Source of the DNA: CAWUIO01 sp963922455
GTDB taxonomy: Bacteria > Bacteroidota > Bacteroidia > Cytophagales > Microscillaceae
Direction: 5' to 3'
DNA: 39,787 bases
Assembly (NCBI GenBank): GCA_963922455.1
Contig: CAWUIO010000064.1
Span: 1 to 39,787, forward strand
Under the pieces are notes generated by a model. It was not told the origin of the DNA, did no database searches, and was given only the letters and a program-made list of their open reading frames with translations. This document shows positions 1 through 8,745 of the stretch, piece by piece. Position 1 is the first letter of the stretch. Every line of letters begins with the position of its first letter. The translations under genes and the position numbers were made by a program.

Positions 1-50
1 ATAAAGCAAAATTGGAAAAAAAATCCATTTTTGCTTAACTAAATGGCAGT

Positions 51-120
51 GGGCTTTCGCTACTCGCCGGCCCCCGCTCAACCAGCGGCGGGCTCAGACA
101 GGCCGCTCTATCCCTCAGCC
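51..120 (-). repeat. Intergenic structured repeat, copy A (short, variant hairpin)
   Basis: Read on the minus strand it carries the family blocks GGGATAGAGCGG, then a copy-specific hairpin, then GCGAGTAGCGAAAGCCC. Instead of the usual GAGCTCGTG...GGAAAGGCA segment it has a replacement hairpin (GCCC-CCGCT paired with AGCGG-GGGC). Copy H near 38.3 kb shares this variant. The distal covarying stem seen in the other copies is missing, so this copy is truncated or has diverged just beyond GGGCTTTCGC at its left edge. Confidence 0.8.
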
Positions 121-210
121 ACAATGAGAACCGGGATACGGGGCATGGGAACCGGGACGGGATGTCGTGCAGCTAGAAACTGCTATGTTTAAGGCTGAAA
201 AAAGTCCCGC

Positions 211-250
211 CTCTCGCCTCCTTCTCTCCTCTCTCCTCTCTCTTCTTCTT
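211..250 (+). other. Pyrimidine-rich (CT) tract beside repeat copy B
   Basis: Forty bases made almost entirely of C and T, with short CTCTCCT iterations, running straight into repeat copy B. A similar CT-rich tract precedes copy F near 26.4 kb, and both contain TCTCGCCTC or a close form. It may be an extension of the repeat unit. No gene is seen in positions 1-388 apart from this tract and copies A and B. Confidence 0.6.
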
Positions 251-383
251 CAGCTTAGGGATGGAGCGGCATGTTTGAGCTCGTGTTGGCCCTTGCGGGG
301 AAAGGCAGCGAGTAGCGAGAGCCCGGCCCGCGCAGGCACTTTATGAGCAATTTGCCTGGGCTATTTTTGCGCGGGCAAGCCCC
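251..383 (+). repeat. Intergenic structured repeat, copy B
   Basis: Full-length copy. On the plus strand it shows GGGATGGAGCGG (one change from consensus), TGTTTGAGCTCGTG, GGAAAGGCAGCGAGTAGCG and GAGCCCG. The distal stem is GCCCGCGCA (326-334) with TGCGCGGGC (368-376), nine perfect pairs, capped by an inner CAGGCA/TGCCTG stem, and ends in GGGCAAGCCCC. It ends 5 nt beyond the stop codon of the minus-strand gene at 389, so that gene's transcript would run directly into the complement of the element. Confidence 0.9.
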
Positions 384-388
384 ATCGA

Positions 389-1579
389 TTAATCTCCCTT
401 TTCACAATCACAGAGGAGGTTGTCGGCATAATTTTGCTTTTCCAAACGATAGCCCTTTTGGTAGGGGTATCCCCCTCCGATCCCTAAATTTTCGGACCCG
501 ATGGTGTATAGGCATTCAAAGACAATTTCGCCCTCATTTTCACGGAGATCATTGGGGTTACAGAAGGGATTATTGGAGGCTTGACAACGGGTCGTGGTAA
601 AGTCGCCCAAAATACTGTTAAGGATATACTTAATGTCGATTTCATATTGCGAGACGAGTTCCTCATCCACATCAGAGGCATAGCGGCCACAAGGCTCGCC
701 TTTTCGCACGATGGAGTCGGGATAGATTTCAAATTTGTCGGTGAAGAACGAATGTATAGTGGCTACTTTTTTAAACTGGGGGTTGTTTTCAAAAACCAAA
801 TCTGCAAACTCTTGAGTGTAGGTCTTAGAATCCTTGTTGAAATATTTGGGAGAAATCGGAGTTTGCTGGGTATCCAACCAAATTTCATTAATAAGGTATT
901 CGTAGGCAAAGAGTACGCGGCCCTTGCCTACATAGCTCGTATCATAATGGGAGCATTTCATGCGGACATCGGCACTCTTGGCATAATAGTAAAGGCCAGG
1001 CTTTTTATAACCGGGCAAGGGGAGTTTGTAGGTATCGCTTAAAGACCATTGCCCTTCGTAGGCGCTCGCGGGGCAAAACTCCTGCACTTCATTGATATCT
1101 AAGTAGGGTGATTTAAACTTGGCGTCAAACTCTTTGTCAAAAAACTGTTTAAGCGGATGGGGAGCCACTAGGTTTTTCTGGGCAGGCGTTTGGTTGCTGG
1201 CTCCGCTTAGGTACCAGAGGCTAGGACCAAGCAAAAGGCAGAAAAAGGAAATACCTAGCCAAAGGAAGGTGTTTTTTTGGGTCCGTCGGTTCTTAAGAGC
1301 GAGCTCATTTTTTAAACTTACATTATCGGCCTCGACGGTCTCCAATTGCTTTCGAATGGATTCTCTCTGGATAAGACGCTTGATATTCTCGATAGAGCGT
1401 TGGTACATGCCTTCGGTAGCTGTGCCATAGATCAATTTAGAAAACTGACTAGCGCTAATGCTCAGATCTTGCGAGATAGTACCAAATGTAGTAGTTCCAA
1501 ATCGGGATGTATTCTTATCCCAGGCCCCGTATTTTTCCTCAAGTTTGGCGATAAACTGTTCTCTTAGGTCTTGTTCCAT
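389..1579 (-). CDS. Single-pass membrane protein with HTH-like N-terminus, function unknown
   Basis: 396 aa, not assigned to a named family. Residues 1-70 are soluble, with a segment around 32-50 (TISQDLSISASQFSKLIYG) that has the spacing of a helix-turn-helix. Residues 70-100 are charged and heptad-like, probably a short coiled coil. Residues 104-126 form one hydrophobic membrane segment. The remaining 270 residues contain several cysteines, including a CDC near the C-terminus, and would lie outside the cytoplasm if the N-terminus is inside. The start at 1579 is the first ATG of the frame. It is divergent from the operon at 1728 across a 148-bp AT-rich gap. A DNA-binding role is inference from local pattern only. 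The stop codon lies 5 nt from repeat copy B. Confidence 0.75.
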   Translation of the reverse strand: MEQDLREQFIAKLEEKYGAWDKNTSRFGTTTFGTISQDLSISASQFSKLIYGTATEGMYQRSIENIKRLIQRESIRKQLETVEADNVSLKNELALKNRRTQKNTFLWLGISFFCLLLGPSLWYLSGASNQTPAQKNLVAPHPLKQFFDKEFDAKFKSPYLDINEVQEFCPASAYEGQWSLSDTYKLPLPGYKKPGLYYYAKSADVRMKCSHYDTSYVGKGRVLFAYEYLINEIWLDTQQTPISPKYFNKDSKTYTQEFADLVFENNPQFKKVATIHSFFTDKFEIYPDSIVRKGEPCGRYASDVDEELVSQYEIDIKYILNSILGDFTTTRCQASNNPFCNPNDLRENEGEIVFECLYTIGSENLGIGGGYPYQKGYRLEKQNYADNLLCDCEKGD

Positions 1580-1727
1580 GCGGTTTTGCCGGGTGTAAAA
1601 ATGTGTGCAGCCATATAAAATATTGTAAAAATTATATTTAAAAGAATTTTATACGGGTTTAATTCAGAATATTCTTTTAGCATTGCACATAACAAATTAA
1701 ATAAAATTTAGAACACAAACTCACACA

Positions 1728-2486
1728 ATGAAATTTTACTGGAAAATAATCCTATGTGTGATTCCGCTTTTTCTTGTAGAATTAGCCCGCGCGCAAGGTT
1801 CAAGCCCCCAGAAGGTACTTTTTGTAGGCAACAGTTATACCTACTTTTGGAACCTACCCCAACACGTAGCTAGTATGGCAGAAAGCCAGGACATTCCCCT
1901 AGAAACACGGCAGTCTACCGCGGGGGGAAGTAACCTGGGACAGCACTGGAAGGGTGAAAAAGCACTTAATTCCCGAAATATAATCCAGGAAGGGGATTAT
2001 GACGCAGTCGTGTTACAAGACTATAGTTTACGAGCTTTGAAAGCTTCTGATAGTTTGATGTATTACGGGCAGTTGTTTGGAGAACTAATCCGAAAATCCG
2101 GGGCGCAAGCCTTCCTTTATCTTACCTGGGCCCGGGAATATGACCCTTACATGCAGAAAACCATTACCGACAAATATACGGAACTTGCCAAAAAAATCAA
2201 CGCCCGTTTGGTGCCCGTAGGTTTAGCTTTTGAGCGTTCTCGCCAACTTCGCCCTCAGTTGAACCTGTATGACCCAGATGGAAGCCATCCCTCCCCCTAC
2301 GGGACCTACCTAAGCGCTTGTGTATTTTATGGAGCCTTTACCCAAAAAACGCCCGTGGGCTTGCCCAACCGATTAATTTCCCAAGACAAAGCGGGAGAGA
2401 AATTGTATCTCAACATTCTTCCCTCAAATGATGCCCGCTTTTTACAAAAAGTGGCAGAAGAAGTACTATTAAAAATCTCGGAGTAA
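1728..2486 (+). CDS. Secreted SGNH/GDSL-type hydrolase
   Basis: 252 aa with an N-terminal signal peptide (hydrophobic run, then ARAQG, a plausible signal peptidase I site after residue 22). The block VLFVGNSYTYFWNLP gives the family Ser-containing motif with S36 as likely nucleophile. D184 and H187 in DPDGSHPS form the block V catalytic Asp-His pair. Length and motifs suit SGNH hydrolases, which cut ester or acetyl groups; the exact substrate cannot be read. It should act in the periplasm. It is the first gene of a six-gene operon: its TAA directly abuts the ATG of the transporter gene with no gap, which suggests translational coupling. The 148-bp upstream gap should hold the operon promoter, but no convincing TTG/TAnnTTTG pair was found there. 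Confidence 0.85.
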   Translation: MKFYWKIILCVIPLFLVELARAQGSSPQKVLFVGNSYTYFWNLPQHVASMAESQDIPLETRQSTAGGSNLGQHWKGEKALNSRNIIQEGDYDAVVLQDYSLRALKASDSLMYYGQLFGELIRKSGAQAFLYLTWAREYDPYMQKTITDKYTELAKKINARLVPVGLAFERSRQLRPQLNLYDPDGSHPSPYGTYLSACVFYGAFTQKTPVGLPNRLISQDKAGEKLYLNILPSNDARFLQKVAEEVLLKISE

Positions 2487-3974
2487 ATGCAAGAATCTAT
2501 CAATAGGTCAAAAATAATAGGTTTATGGGCCGGGCCTCTCAGTTTTCTAGGGGCGGTTTTCTTTCTTCATTTTGAAGGATTGAGCCCCGCGGGGCATATG
2601 GTATTGGCGTGTACATTTTGGATAGCCATCTGGTGGATTACCGAAGCAATTCCGCTGGCGATGACCTCCCTGCTCCCTATAGTTTTATTTCCCTTAACCG
2701 GTAGTTTAGGTTTGAGCGAAACGACTGCTTCTTTCGGGCACAAATACATTTTTCTTTATATCGGAGGGTTTATTCTAGCCATCGCAATAGAACGTTGGAA
2801 TTTACACCGTCGAATTGCCTTAAATATTATACACCTTATAGGCTCCAACCTTAAAAATATTGTCTTGGGATTTATGGTAGCCACGGCTTTTTTGTCCATG
2901 TGGATATCCAACACAGCTACTTCGGTAATGATGATCCCCATCGGGATGGCCATCGTCAGCCAGTTGCAGGATAACCGTTCTACTCCCCAAAATGAAAACA
3001 AGGTATTTGGTAAAATGCTCATGTTGGCGATTGCTTACAGTGCTTCCATTGGTGGTTTGGCTACCCTTATCGGAACGCCACCCAATCTGGTATTGGCCGG
3101 TATCTTACAAGAGCAGTATGGCGTGGAGATTACGTTTACTGAGTGGATTAGTTTTGGCCTGCCCGTCTCCTTTTTATTGTTGATCATTTGCTGGAAATAC
3201 CTGACCAACTTTGCTTTTCACCTTCAGGATAATGCTTTCCCTGGGGGAAGGCCTGAAATTGAGAAGCAGCTCAAATCCTTAGGGCCGGTTAGTTACGAAG
3301 AACGGGCTGTTTTTGTGGTTTTTGGGTGTACGGCCCTGGCCTGGATATGTCGTTCTTTTCTCCTACAAAGAATTTTCCCGGGCATGGACGATACAGTGAT
3401 TGCTATGATCTCTGGACTGATATTATTTATCATTCCAGCTTCCTCAGACAAAAAACGAGCAATTATCAATTGGGAAGAGGCCAAGCAATTGCCCTGGGGC
3501 ATTCTCCTCTTATTTGGGGGAGGTTTGGCTTTGGCCCAAGCCTTCAAAGAAAGTGGGCTTGCTGTTTGGATTGGGAGTCAAATGTCTTTACTGGATGGAG
3601 CGGCCTTAATTATCCTACTTTTGATTGTCATTGCTGCGGTGAATTTCTTGACAGAGATTACCTCTAATCTCGCGACTACGGCCATGATCCTACCTATCCT
3701 GGCCCCTTTATCCTTAGCCATTGATGTCCATCCCTACATACTGATGGTAGGAGCTACCTTGGCGGCTTCTTGTGCGTTTATGCTCCCGGTAGCTACCCCG
3801 CCCAATGCGGTAGTCTTTGGCTCCGGCCATTTAAAAATATACGATATGGTAAGAGCAGGACTTTGGATGAATCTTATCTCTGTGCTGGTACTCACCGCTA
3901 TCATTTATCTGTTTTTACCCCAACTCTGGGGTTTTGACCCCTTACGTTTTCCGGCTGAATTGATCAAAACCTGA
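2487..3974 (+). CDS. SLC13/DASS family sodium-coupled dicarboxylate (or sulfate) transporter
   Basis: 495 aa, highly hydrophobic, with the repeated architecture of the divalent anion:sodium symporter family. The first half carries SNT at 141-143 (ISNTATSVMMIP) and TLIGTPPNLVLAG. The second half carries the matching SNLAT at 393-397 and LPVATPPNAVVFGSG. In structures of this family (VcINDY) the two SNT motifs bind substrate carboxylates and sodium. The second motif here is SNL rather than SNT. It should import dicarboxylates or a related divalent anion such as sulfate across the inner membrane. It starts immediately after the SGNH gene stop and lies 20 bp before susC, so it is part of the SusCD operon. 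A DASS carrier inside a SusCD operon points to a carboxylate-bearing substrate (inference). Confidence 0.9.
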   Translation: MQESINRSKIIGLWAGPLSFLGAVFFLHFEGLSPAGHMVLACTFWIAIWWITEAIPLAMTSLLPIVLFPLTGSLGLSETTASFGHKYIFLYIGGFILAIAIERWNLHRRIALNIIHLIGSNLKNIVLGFMVATAFLSMWISNTATSVMMIPIGMAIVSQLQDNRSTPQNENKVFGKMLMLAIAYSASIGGLATLIGTPPNLVLAGILQEQYGVEITFTEWISFGLPVSFLLLIICWKYLTNFAFHLQDNAFPGGRPEIEKQLKSLGPVSYEERAVFVVFGCTALAWICRSFLLQRIFPGMDDTVIAMISGLILFIIPASSDKKRAIINWEEAKQLPWGILLLFGGGLALAQAFKESGLAVWIGSQMSLLDGAALIILLLIVIAAVNFLTEITSNLATTAMILPILAPLSLAIDVHPYILMVGATLAASCAFMLPVATPPNAVVFGSGHLKIYDMVRAGLWMNLISVLVLTAIIYLFLPQLWGFDPLRFPAELIKT

Positions 3975-3994
3975 TAACTATAAATATTTCTCAA

Positions 3995-6900
3995 ATGCTA
4001 AAACAAATACAAACATTACTATTTATTTTATTCTGCCTGAGCAGTATATCTGCTTTTGCGCAGCGGACCGTAAGCGGGACCGTAAAAGATGCCGATGGGC
4101 AACCCGTGATTGGGGCCACGGTATTGGAAGACGGTACGACCAATGGAGCCATTACCGATGTAAGTGGAAAGTTTACCCTACAGGTTGCCGGATCGGCTTC
4201 GGTTATTCGGGTAAGTTTTATAGGCTATAAAACTGCCACTCAGGTGGTGGGAAGTCAGAGTTCTATAGAGTTTCTACTAGAAGAAGATGCCGACATACTA
4301 GATGAGGTGGTGGTTACGGCCTTAGGGCTAGAGGAGAAAAAAGATAATTTAGGATATGCCATTTCTGAAGTTGAAGGAGAAAAGCTGGTTAAATCCGGAG
4401 AAGCTACCCTAGCCAATGCCTTATCAGGAAAGACCTCGGGAGTCCGCATCACCCGAAACTCAGGTGATCCAGGAGCGGGAGCTTATATTCAAATTAGGGG
4501 CTTGTCTACGATTACCCGGGATGCCCAACCTTTGATTGTAGTAGATGGAATTCCTGTCAGCAATGATGTGCGAGGAAATAGTTCAAGCGGGGGGGTTAAT
4601 CAAGAGTCTCGTTTGAATGATATCAATCCTAATGACATTGAGAGTATTTCGGTTCTGAAGGGGGCCGCGGCCGCGGCATTATACGGTACTCAAGCCCTAG
4701 GGGGAGTAATACTGATTACCACCAAAAGTGGAAAGACCAGAAGCCGAACCACGGTTACATTTAAATCCACCTTCTCAATTGATGTAATCAATCGTAAATA
4801 TCCCTTGCAGACTAAATTTGGTCAGGGCGATAATGGGGTTTACGATCAAAGGGCCCGGGATTCTTGGGGAGATAAAATTGCTGACCGAACCGGTGGGGAA
4901 GATGAAATTAATGCCAGTGGCCCTTTCTATGTAGATCAGGATGGGCGCAGCTATTTCCAAATTACCAATAAGAACTCCCAAGAGATTTATGATGATGCCA
5001 ACTTTGATCAAATATTTGAAAATGGGTACTTCTTTGAAAACAATTTGAGTATTTCTGGGGGAAGCGAAAAGGCTTCGGTGTTTTTTAGCCTCGGCGACCT
5101 TAATCAAGACGGGATCATCAAGAATAACTCAGACTATCGCCGGACCAGCGCCCGCTTGAATGTGGGTTATGACTTCAGCGATAAGGTACAGTTGAAAGTA
5201 AAAACGGCTTACACGCGCACCAATTCCAATCGGATTCAAAAAGGGGCCAATTCATCGGGTCTTTACCTGGGCTTATTACGAACGCCCCCTGATTTTGATA
5301 ATTCTGGATACCGGGGAGATTTCTTCGCAGGACCCGATGCGGCCCCCATCCCCAATCGCCACCGATCCTATCGCGAACCCTTAGGGGCCGATGAAACGCC
5401 TACCTACAACAATCCCAATTGGACTATCAATGAGCAAGTAAACGAAGCCAAAGTAAACCGCTTTATCAATAGTATGGAGTTAAACTACTCTCCTTTGAAT
5501 TGGTTAGATCTCATCGGGAGAGTTGGTATAGATCATTATACCGAAGACCGGGAGCAATTTTTTACTCCCGGTTCTGCCTCAGGCTCTTTCCGTCCTGGGT
5601 TTTTGCAGCAAGAATTAGCTGAGAACACCATTTTTAATATGGACTTTATTGCCCAAGCCAATAAAGAGTTTAGCCGTAACTTTCAAGTAAACGGATTAGT
5701 AGGTTTTAACTATCGCAGCAATACCCGACGCGTAAGCGAAATAACCCTAATTGCCTTTGATGAATTTACCGATGTAGCCAGTGGCGTGCGGGATGTGGAT
5801 AATGCTTCTCCCGAAAATGTCAACCGTACGAGTGTCCTTCGTGAACAACGCATTGCTGGGGTTTACTCCTCTCTCTCTTTCAGTCTATGGAATCAGGTAT
5901 ATGTTACAGGAACTTTAAGAGCAGAATCTGCTTCTACTTTGGATTCACCCGAAGCGGATAATGATATTTCCTTTTTATACCCTTCGGTTTCGGTAAACTG
6001 GCAATTTTCAGAGTTTGGTAATTTAAGCAGTGATATTTTCTCCTTTGGGAAGGTGCGTTTCTCCTACGGGGAAGTAGGGGTACAGCCTGGGCCATATGAC
6101 AATAACAACCTATTCATTAGCAACCCCACCTTTGGAGATACTTTTGGCGGAGACCTGAATACGGGCCTTTATGGAAATGGAGCCCGAGTACCTGCCAATA
6201 CTCGAGGGAATGTCCGTTTGGTACCCGAAAGAAAGAAAGAAATTGAAATTGGTACCGATTTAAGGTTCCTAAGCGATCGTCTGTCTTTAAGTTTTACCTA
6301 TTTCTCCAACAAAACCGAAGATGTATTACTCAACTTTCCGGTAGCTAACTCACGGGGATACAGTGTCTTATATACCAATGGTGCCGAAATTGAAAATAAA
6401 GGGATTGAAGCCGATTTGGGCTTCCGAGTATTGGATATAAATGATTTCTCTTGGGATGTTTCGGTAAATTATACCCGGGTGCGGAATGAAGTAACCGATC
6501 TCCGAGGGGCTGAATCAATAAACCTGGGCGGTTTGGCAGCGGTTAATGCCCGAGCAGTAGAAGGCCAGCCACTTGGTGTTTTGTTTGGGTCACGCATCCA
6601 ACGGGAGGAAGACGGGTCTATCGTATTTGATGCCAATGGATTTCCTGAACAAGACAATGTTGACGGAGTGATTGGAGATCCGAACCCTAATTGGCAAGGA
6701 GCCATCAACACCACGATCCGTTATAAGAATTTCAGCCTTAGAGCTTTATTTGAAACGTATCAAGGAGCTGATATATATGCCGGAACCAAATCCGTTTTGT
6801 TTGACCTGGGGAGATGGTCAGACTCAGGAAATGAGGTAACCGCTACCCGTAACTACCGCACCTTTGATGATAATATCATTTTTATTGGGGAGACATTCCG

Positions 6901-7255
6901 AGGGAATGTCGCCGATTTTGGGGCCGGCCCTGTTGCCCTGACGGAGGCTTGGTATAATGGCCCTGGTGGCTTTTTCGGCTCCGGAATAGACGAACTCTAT
7001 ATAGAAGATGGCTCCTGGACTCGCCTTCGTGAATTAAGCCTAACGTATAGCCTTAACAATGAGTGGCTCAATTCCAACCTGGGTATCGACAATGTTGAAT
7101 TCACCGTAACGGGCCGTAACCTGGTGCTATGGACCAAATTTGAAGGGAATGACCCGGATACAAACCTTTCGGGGGTTAGCAATGCCCGGGGGATAGACTA
7201 CTTCAATAATCCTGGTACTAAATCTTATATTTTCAGCTTGTTATTGACCTTCTAA
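3995..7255 (+). CDS. SusC/RagA-type TonB-linked outer-membrane transporter
   Basis: 1086 aa. A signal peptide ends near SAFAQ. Residues about 23-100 form the carboxypeptidase-regulatory-like domain (VSGTVKDADGQPVIGATV...DVSGKFTL). The plug follows, with LANALSGKTSGVRI, IQIRGLSTI and PLIVVDGIPVSND. The rest is the 22-strand barrel, ending in aromatic-terminated SLLLTF, the usual BAM recognition end. SusC proteins import oligomeric substrates together with a SusD lipoprotein lid, powered by TonB. It lies 20 bp after the DASS transporter gene and 21 bp before susD. No TonB box or anti-sigma interaction domain (STN) was identified, so regulation by a SusC-linked ECF sigma factor is not suggested. 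Confidence 0.95.
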   Translation: MLKQIQTLLFILFCLSSISAFAQRTVSGTVKDADGQPVIGATVLEDGTTNGAITDVSGKFTLQVAGSASVIRVSFIGYKTATQVVGSQSSIEFLLEEDADILDEVVVTALGLEEKKDNLGYAISEVEGEKLVKSGEATLANALSGKTSGVRITRNSGDPGAGAYIQIRGLSTITRDAQPLIVVDGIPVSNDVRGNSSSGGVNQESRLNDINPNDIESISVLKGAAAAALYGTQALGGVILITTKSGKTRSRTTVTFKSTFSIDVINRKYPLQTKFGQGDNGVYDQRARDSWGDKIADRTGGEDEINASGPFYVDQDGRSYFQITNKNSQEIYDDANFDQIFENGYFFENNLSISGGSEKASVFFSLGDLNQDGIIKNNSDYRRTSARLNVGYDFSDKVQLKVKTAYTRTNSNRIQKGANSSGLYLGLLRTPPDFDNSGYRGDFFAGPDAAPIPNRHRSYREPLGADETPTYNNPNWTINEQVNEAKVNRFINSMELNYSPLNWLDLIGRVGIDHYTEDREQFFTPGSASGSFRPGFLQQELAENTIFNMDFIAQANKEFSRNFQVNGLVGFNYRSNTRRVSEITLIAFDEFTDVASGVRDVDNASPENVNRTSVLREQRIAGVYSSLSFSLWNQVYVTGTLRAESASTLDSPEADNDISFLYPSVSVNWQFSEFGNLSSDIFSFGKVRFSYGEVGVQPGPYDNNNLFISNPTFGDTFGGDLNTGLYGNGARVPANTRGNVRLVPERKKEIEIGTDLRFLSDRLSLSFTYFSNKTEDVLLNFPVANSRGYSVLYTNGAEIENKGIEADLGFRVLDINDFSWDVSVNYTRVRNEVTDLRGAESINLGGLAAVNARAVEGQPLGVLFGSRIQREEDGSIVFDANGFPEQDNVDGVIGDPNPNWQGAINTTIRYKNFSLRALFETYQGADIYAGTKSVLFDLGRWSDSGNEVTATRNYRTFDDNIIFIGETFRGNVADFGAGPVALTEAWYNGPGGFFGSGIDELYIEDGSWTRLRELSLTYSLNNEWLNSNLGIDNVEFTVTGRNLVLWTKFEGNDPDTNLSGVSNARGIDYFNNPGTKSYIFSLLLTF

Positions 7256-7276
7256 TTAAGGAACATAACGTAAATA

Positions 7277-8710
7277 ATGAACCTCATGAAAAGAACCCTA
7301 TATATATTTTTAGTTTTAGCTTGGCTGGGATCGGCTTGTGAAAGTCTAGTAGATGATATCAATCAAAACCCTAATGACCCAAGCACGGCCACGTTTAGTA
7401 GTATCCTGACTGGTGCCGAAGTGGGCAACATTATCCTAAATACAGGCGAAACGGCTCGCCGGGCTGGTATCTTTTGTGGATATTATACCGGGATAGACCG
7501 GCAACACTTAGGTTTTAGCAATTATGAACTAACCACGAGCGATTTTAATGCTCTCTGGTTTGATGCCTATGTCGATACGTATCGCAATGCCCTCGAGACC
7601 GAAAAAGTAGCCCAAAGTGAAGGGGTCACAGGAATTACCCAAGGAATTGCCCAAGTAATTCAAGCCTTAGCCATTGGTACGGCAGCTTCTCTGTTTGGGG
7701 ATGTGCCCTTCAGCGAAGCGGGCCAAATAGAAATCGATAATCCAGCCTATGAAGACCAAGCAGTCGTGTATGCCGGAGTCCAAAGTTTATTGGATGAGGC
7801 TATTCAGAATCTACAAACAAATAGCGGACGCCCCCCCCAAGGATCTGATATTTACTTTGATGGGGACCCGGCAAAATGGACAGAAGTGGCATACACCCTA
7901 AAAGCCCGGTTTTATATGCATACTCAGCAATATACGGAGGCCTATAGTGCGGCCACCTTGGGTATCAACTCTTTGGATGATGCTATGTATGCTCCCCACG
8001 GCAGTGGGATTGAAGAGTCTAACCTTACCTATTTGTTTTTTGCTATTGGAGTACGGGGTGCCGATGTGATTACTTCTGATTTTATCACCAGTTTGGTCCA
8101 ATCAGACACGGCGATGAACCCCATACCGGCCAATTACCGAGGGAATGCTAAGACCGATGAAACAGGACGGTTCAATTTTTATTTCCTAAATAATAATTTA
8201 GGGGTACAGCCTAACACAGTGGACGGTTTTGCTGCCCAAACGGCATCTGCCCCGATTGTTACCTATGAGGAAACACTATTGATCCTAGCCGAAGCTGGCT
8301 TCCGCTCCCAGGGATTTAATACAGGGCTTACCCATTTGAATGAATTTAGAGCATTCATGGATGCCGGAGGCTACTTGACCAATGCCGATACCTCCCAAAT
8401 CCAATATGATCCCTACCTTGCTACCGACTTTGATGGGGGTGGGATTGAAAATATCGATGGATTAAGCGCCGATAACGCGCTTCTAAGAGAAATTATGCAA
8501 GAGCGTTACGTGACCTTCTTTGGGCAGATTGAAGGCTTTAATGATAGTCGCCGCACCCGTTCAGAAGCCAACATTCGGGTTCCCATTCCGCCTAATGTAG
8601 GAACAGAGCTACCGCAACGCTTCTTATATCCGCAATCCGAACTAGATCGGAATACCAATGTACCCAATCCTATTCCAGGTCTGTTTGATGCCACTGATAT
8701 AAATCAATAG
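7277..8710 (+). CDS. SusD/RagB-family surface lipoprotein (SusD-like 2 type)
   Basis: 477 aa. The N-terminus is a lipoprotein signal with lipobox LGSAC, Cys21 being lipidated; DDINQNPNDP follows, typical of SusD-like proteins. The helical TPR-rich fold is suggested by segments such as YTLKARFYMHTQQYTEAYSA and YEETLLILAEAGFRS, and the end region has the family RYVTFFGQIEGFNDSRRTR block. SusD proteins cap the SusC barrel and bind substrate at the cell surface. Translation may start at the first ATG (7277) or the second (residue 4, MKRTLYIF); both give the same lipobox. It directly follows susC, as is normal for this pair. Confidence 0.92.
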   Translation: MNLMKRTLYIFLVLAWLGSACESLVDDINQNPNDPSTATFSSILTGAEVGNIILNTGETARRAGIFCGYYTGIDRQHLGFSNYELTTSDFNALWFDAYVDTYRNALETEKVAQSEGVTGITQGIAQVIQALAIGTAASLFGDVPFSEAGQIEIDNPAYEDQAVVYAGVQSLLDEAIQNLQTNSGRPPQGSDIYFDGDPAKWTEVAYTLKARFYMHTQQYTEAYSAATLGINSLDDAMYAPHGSGIEESNLTYLFFAIGVRGADVITSDFITSLVQSDTAMNPIPANYRGNAKTDETGRFNFYFLNNNLGVQPNTVDGFAAQTASAPIVTYEETLLILAEAGFRSQGFNTGLTHLNEFRAFMDAGGYLTNADTSQIQYDPYLATDFDGGGIENIDGLSADNALLREIMQERYVTFFGQIEGFNDSRRTRSEANIRVPIPPNVGTELPQRFLYPQSELDRNTNVPNPIPGLFDATDINQ

Positions 8711-8745
8711 ACCTTTTGGATCAATACATTCAATCATCGAATTTT

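Noticed and set aside
1580..1727. Promoter of the SusCD operon
   Set aside because: Several partial TAnnTTTG-like matches exist but none has a TTG at suitable spacing, so no site is claimed.
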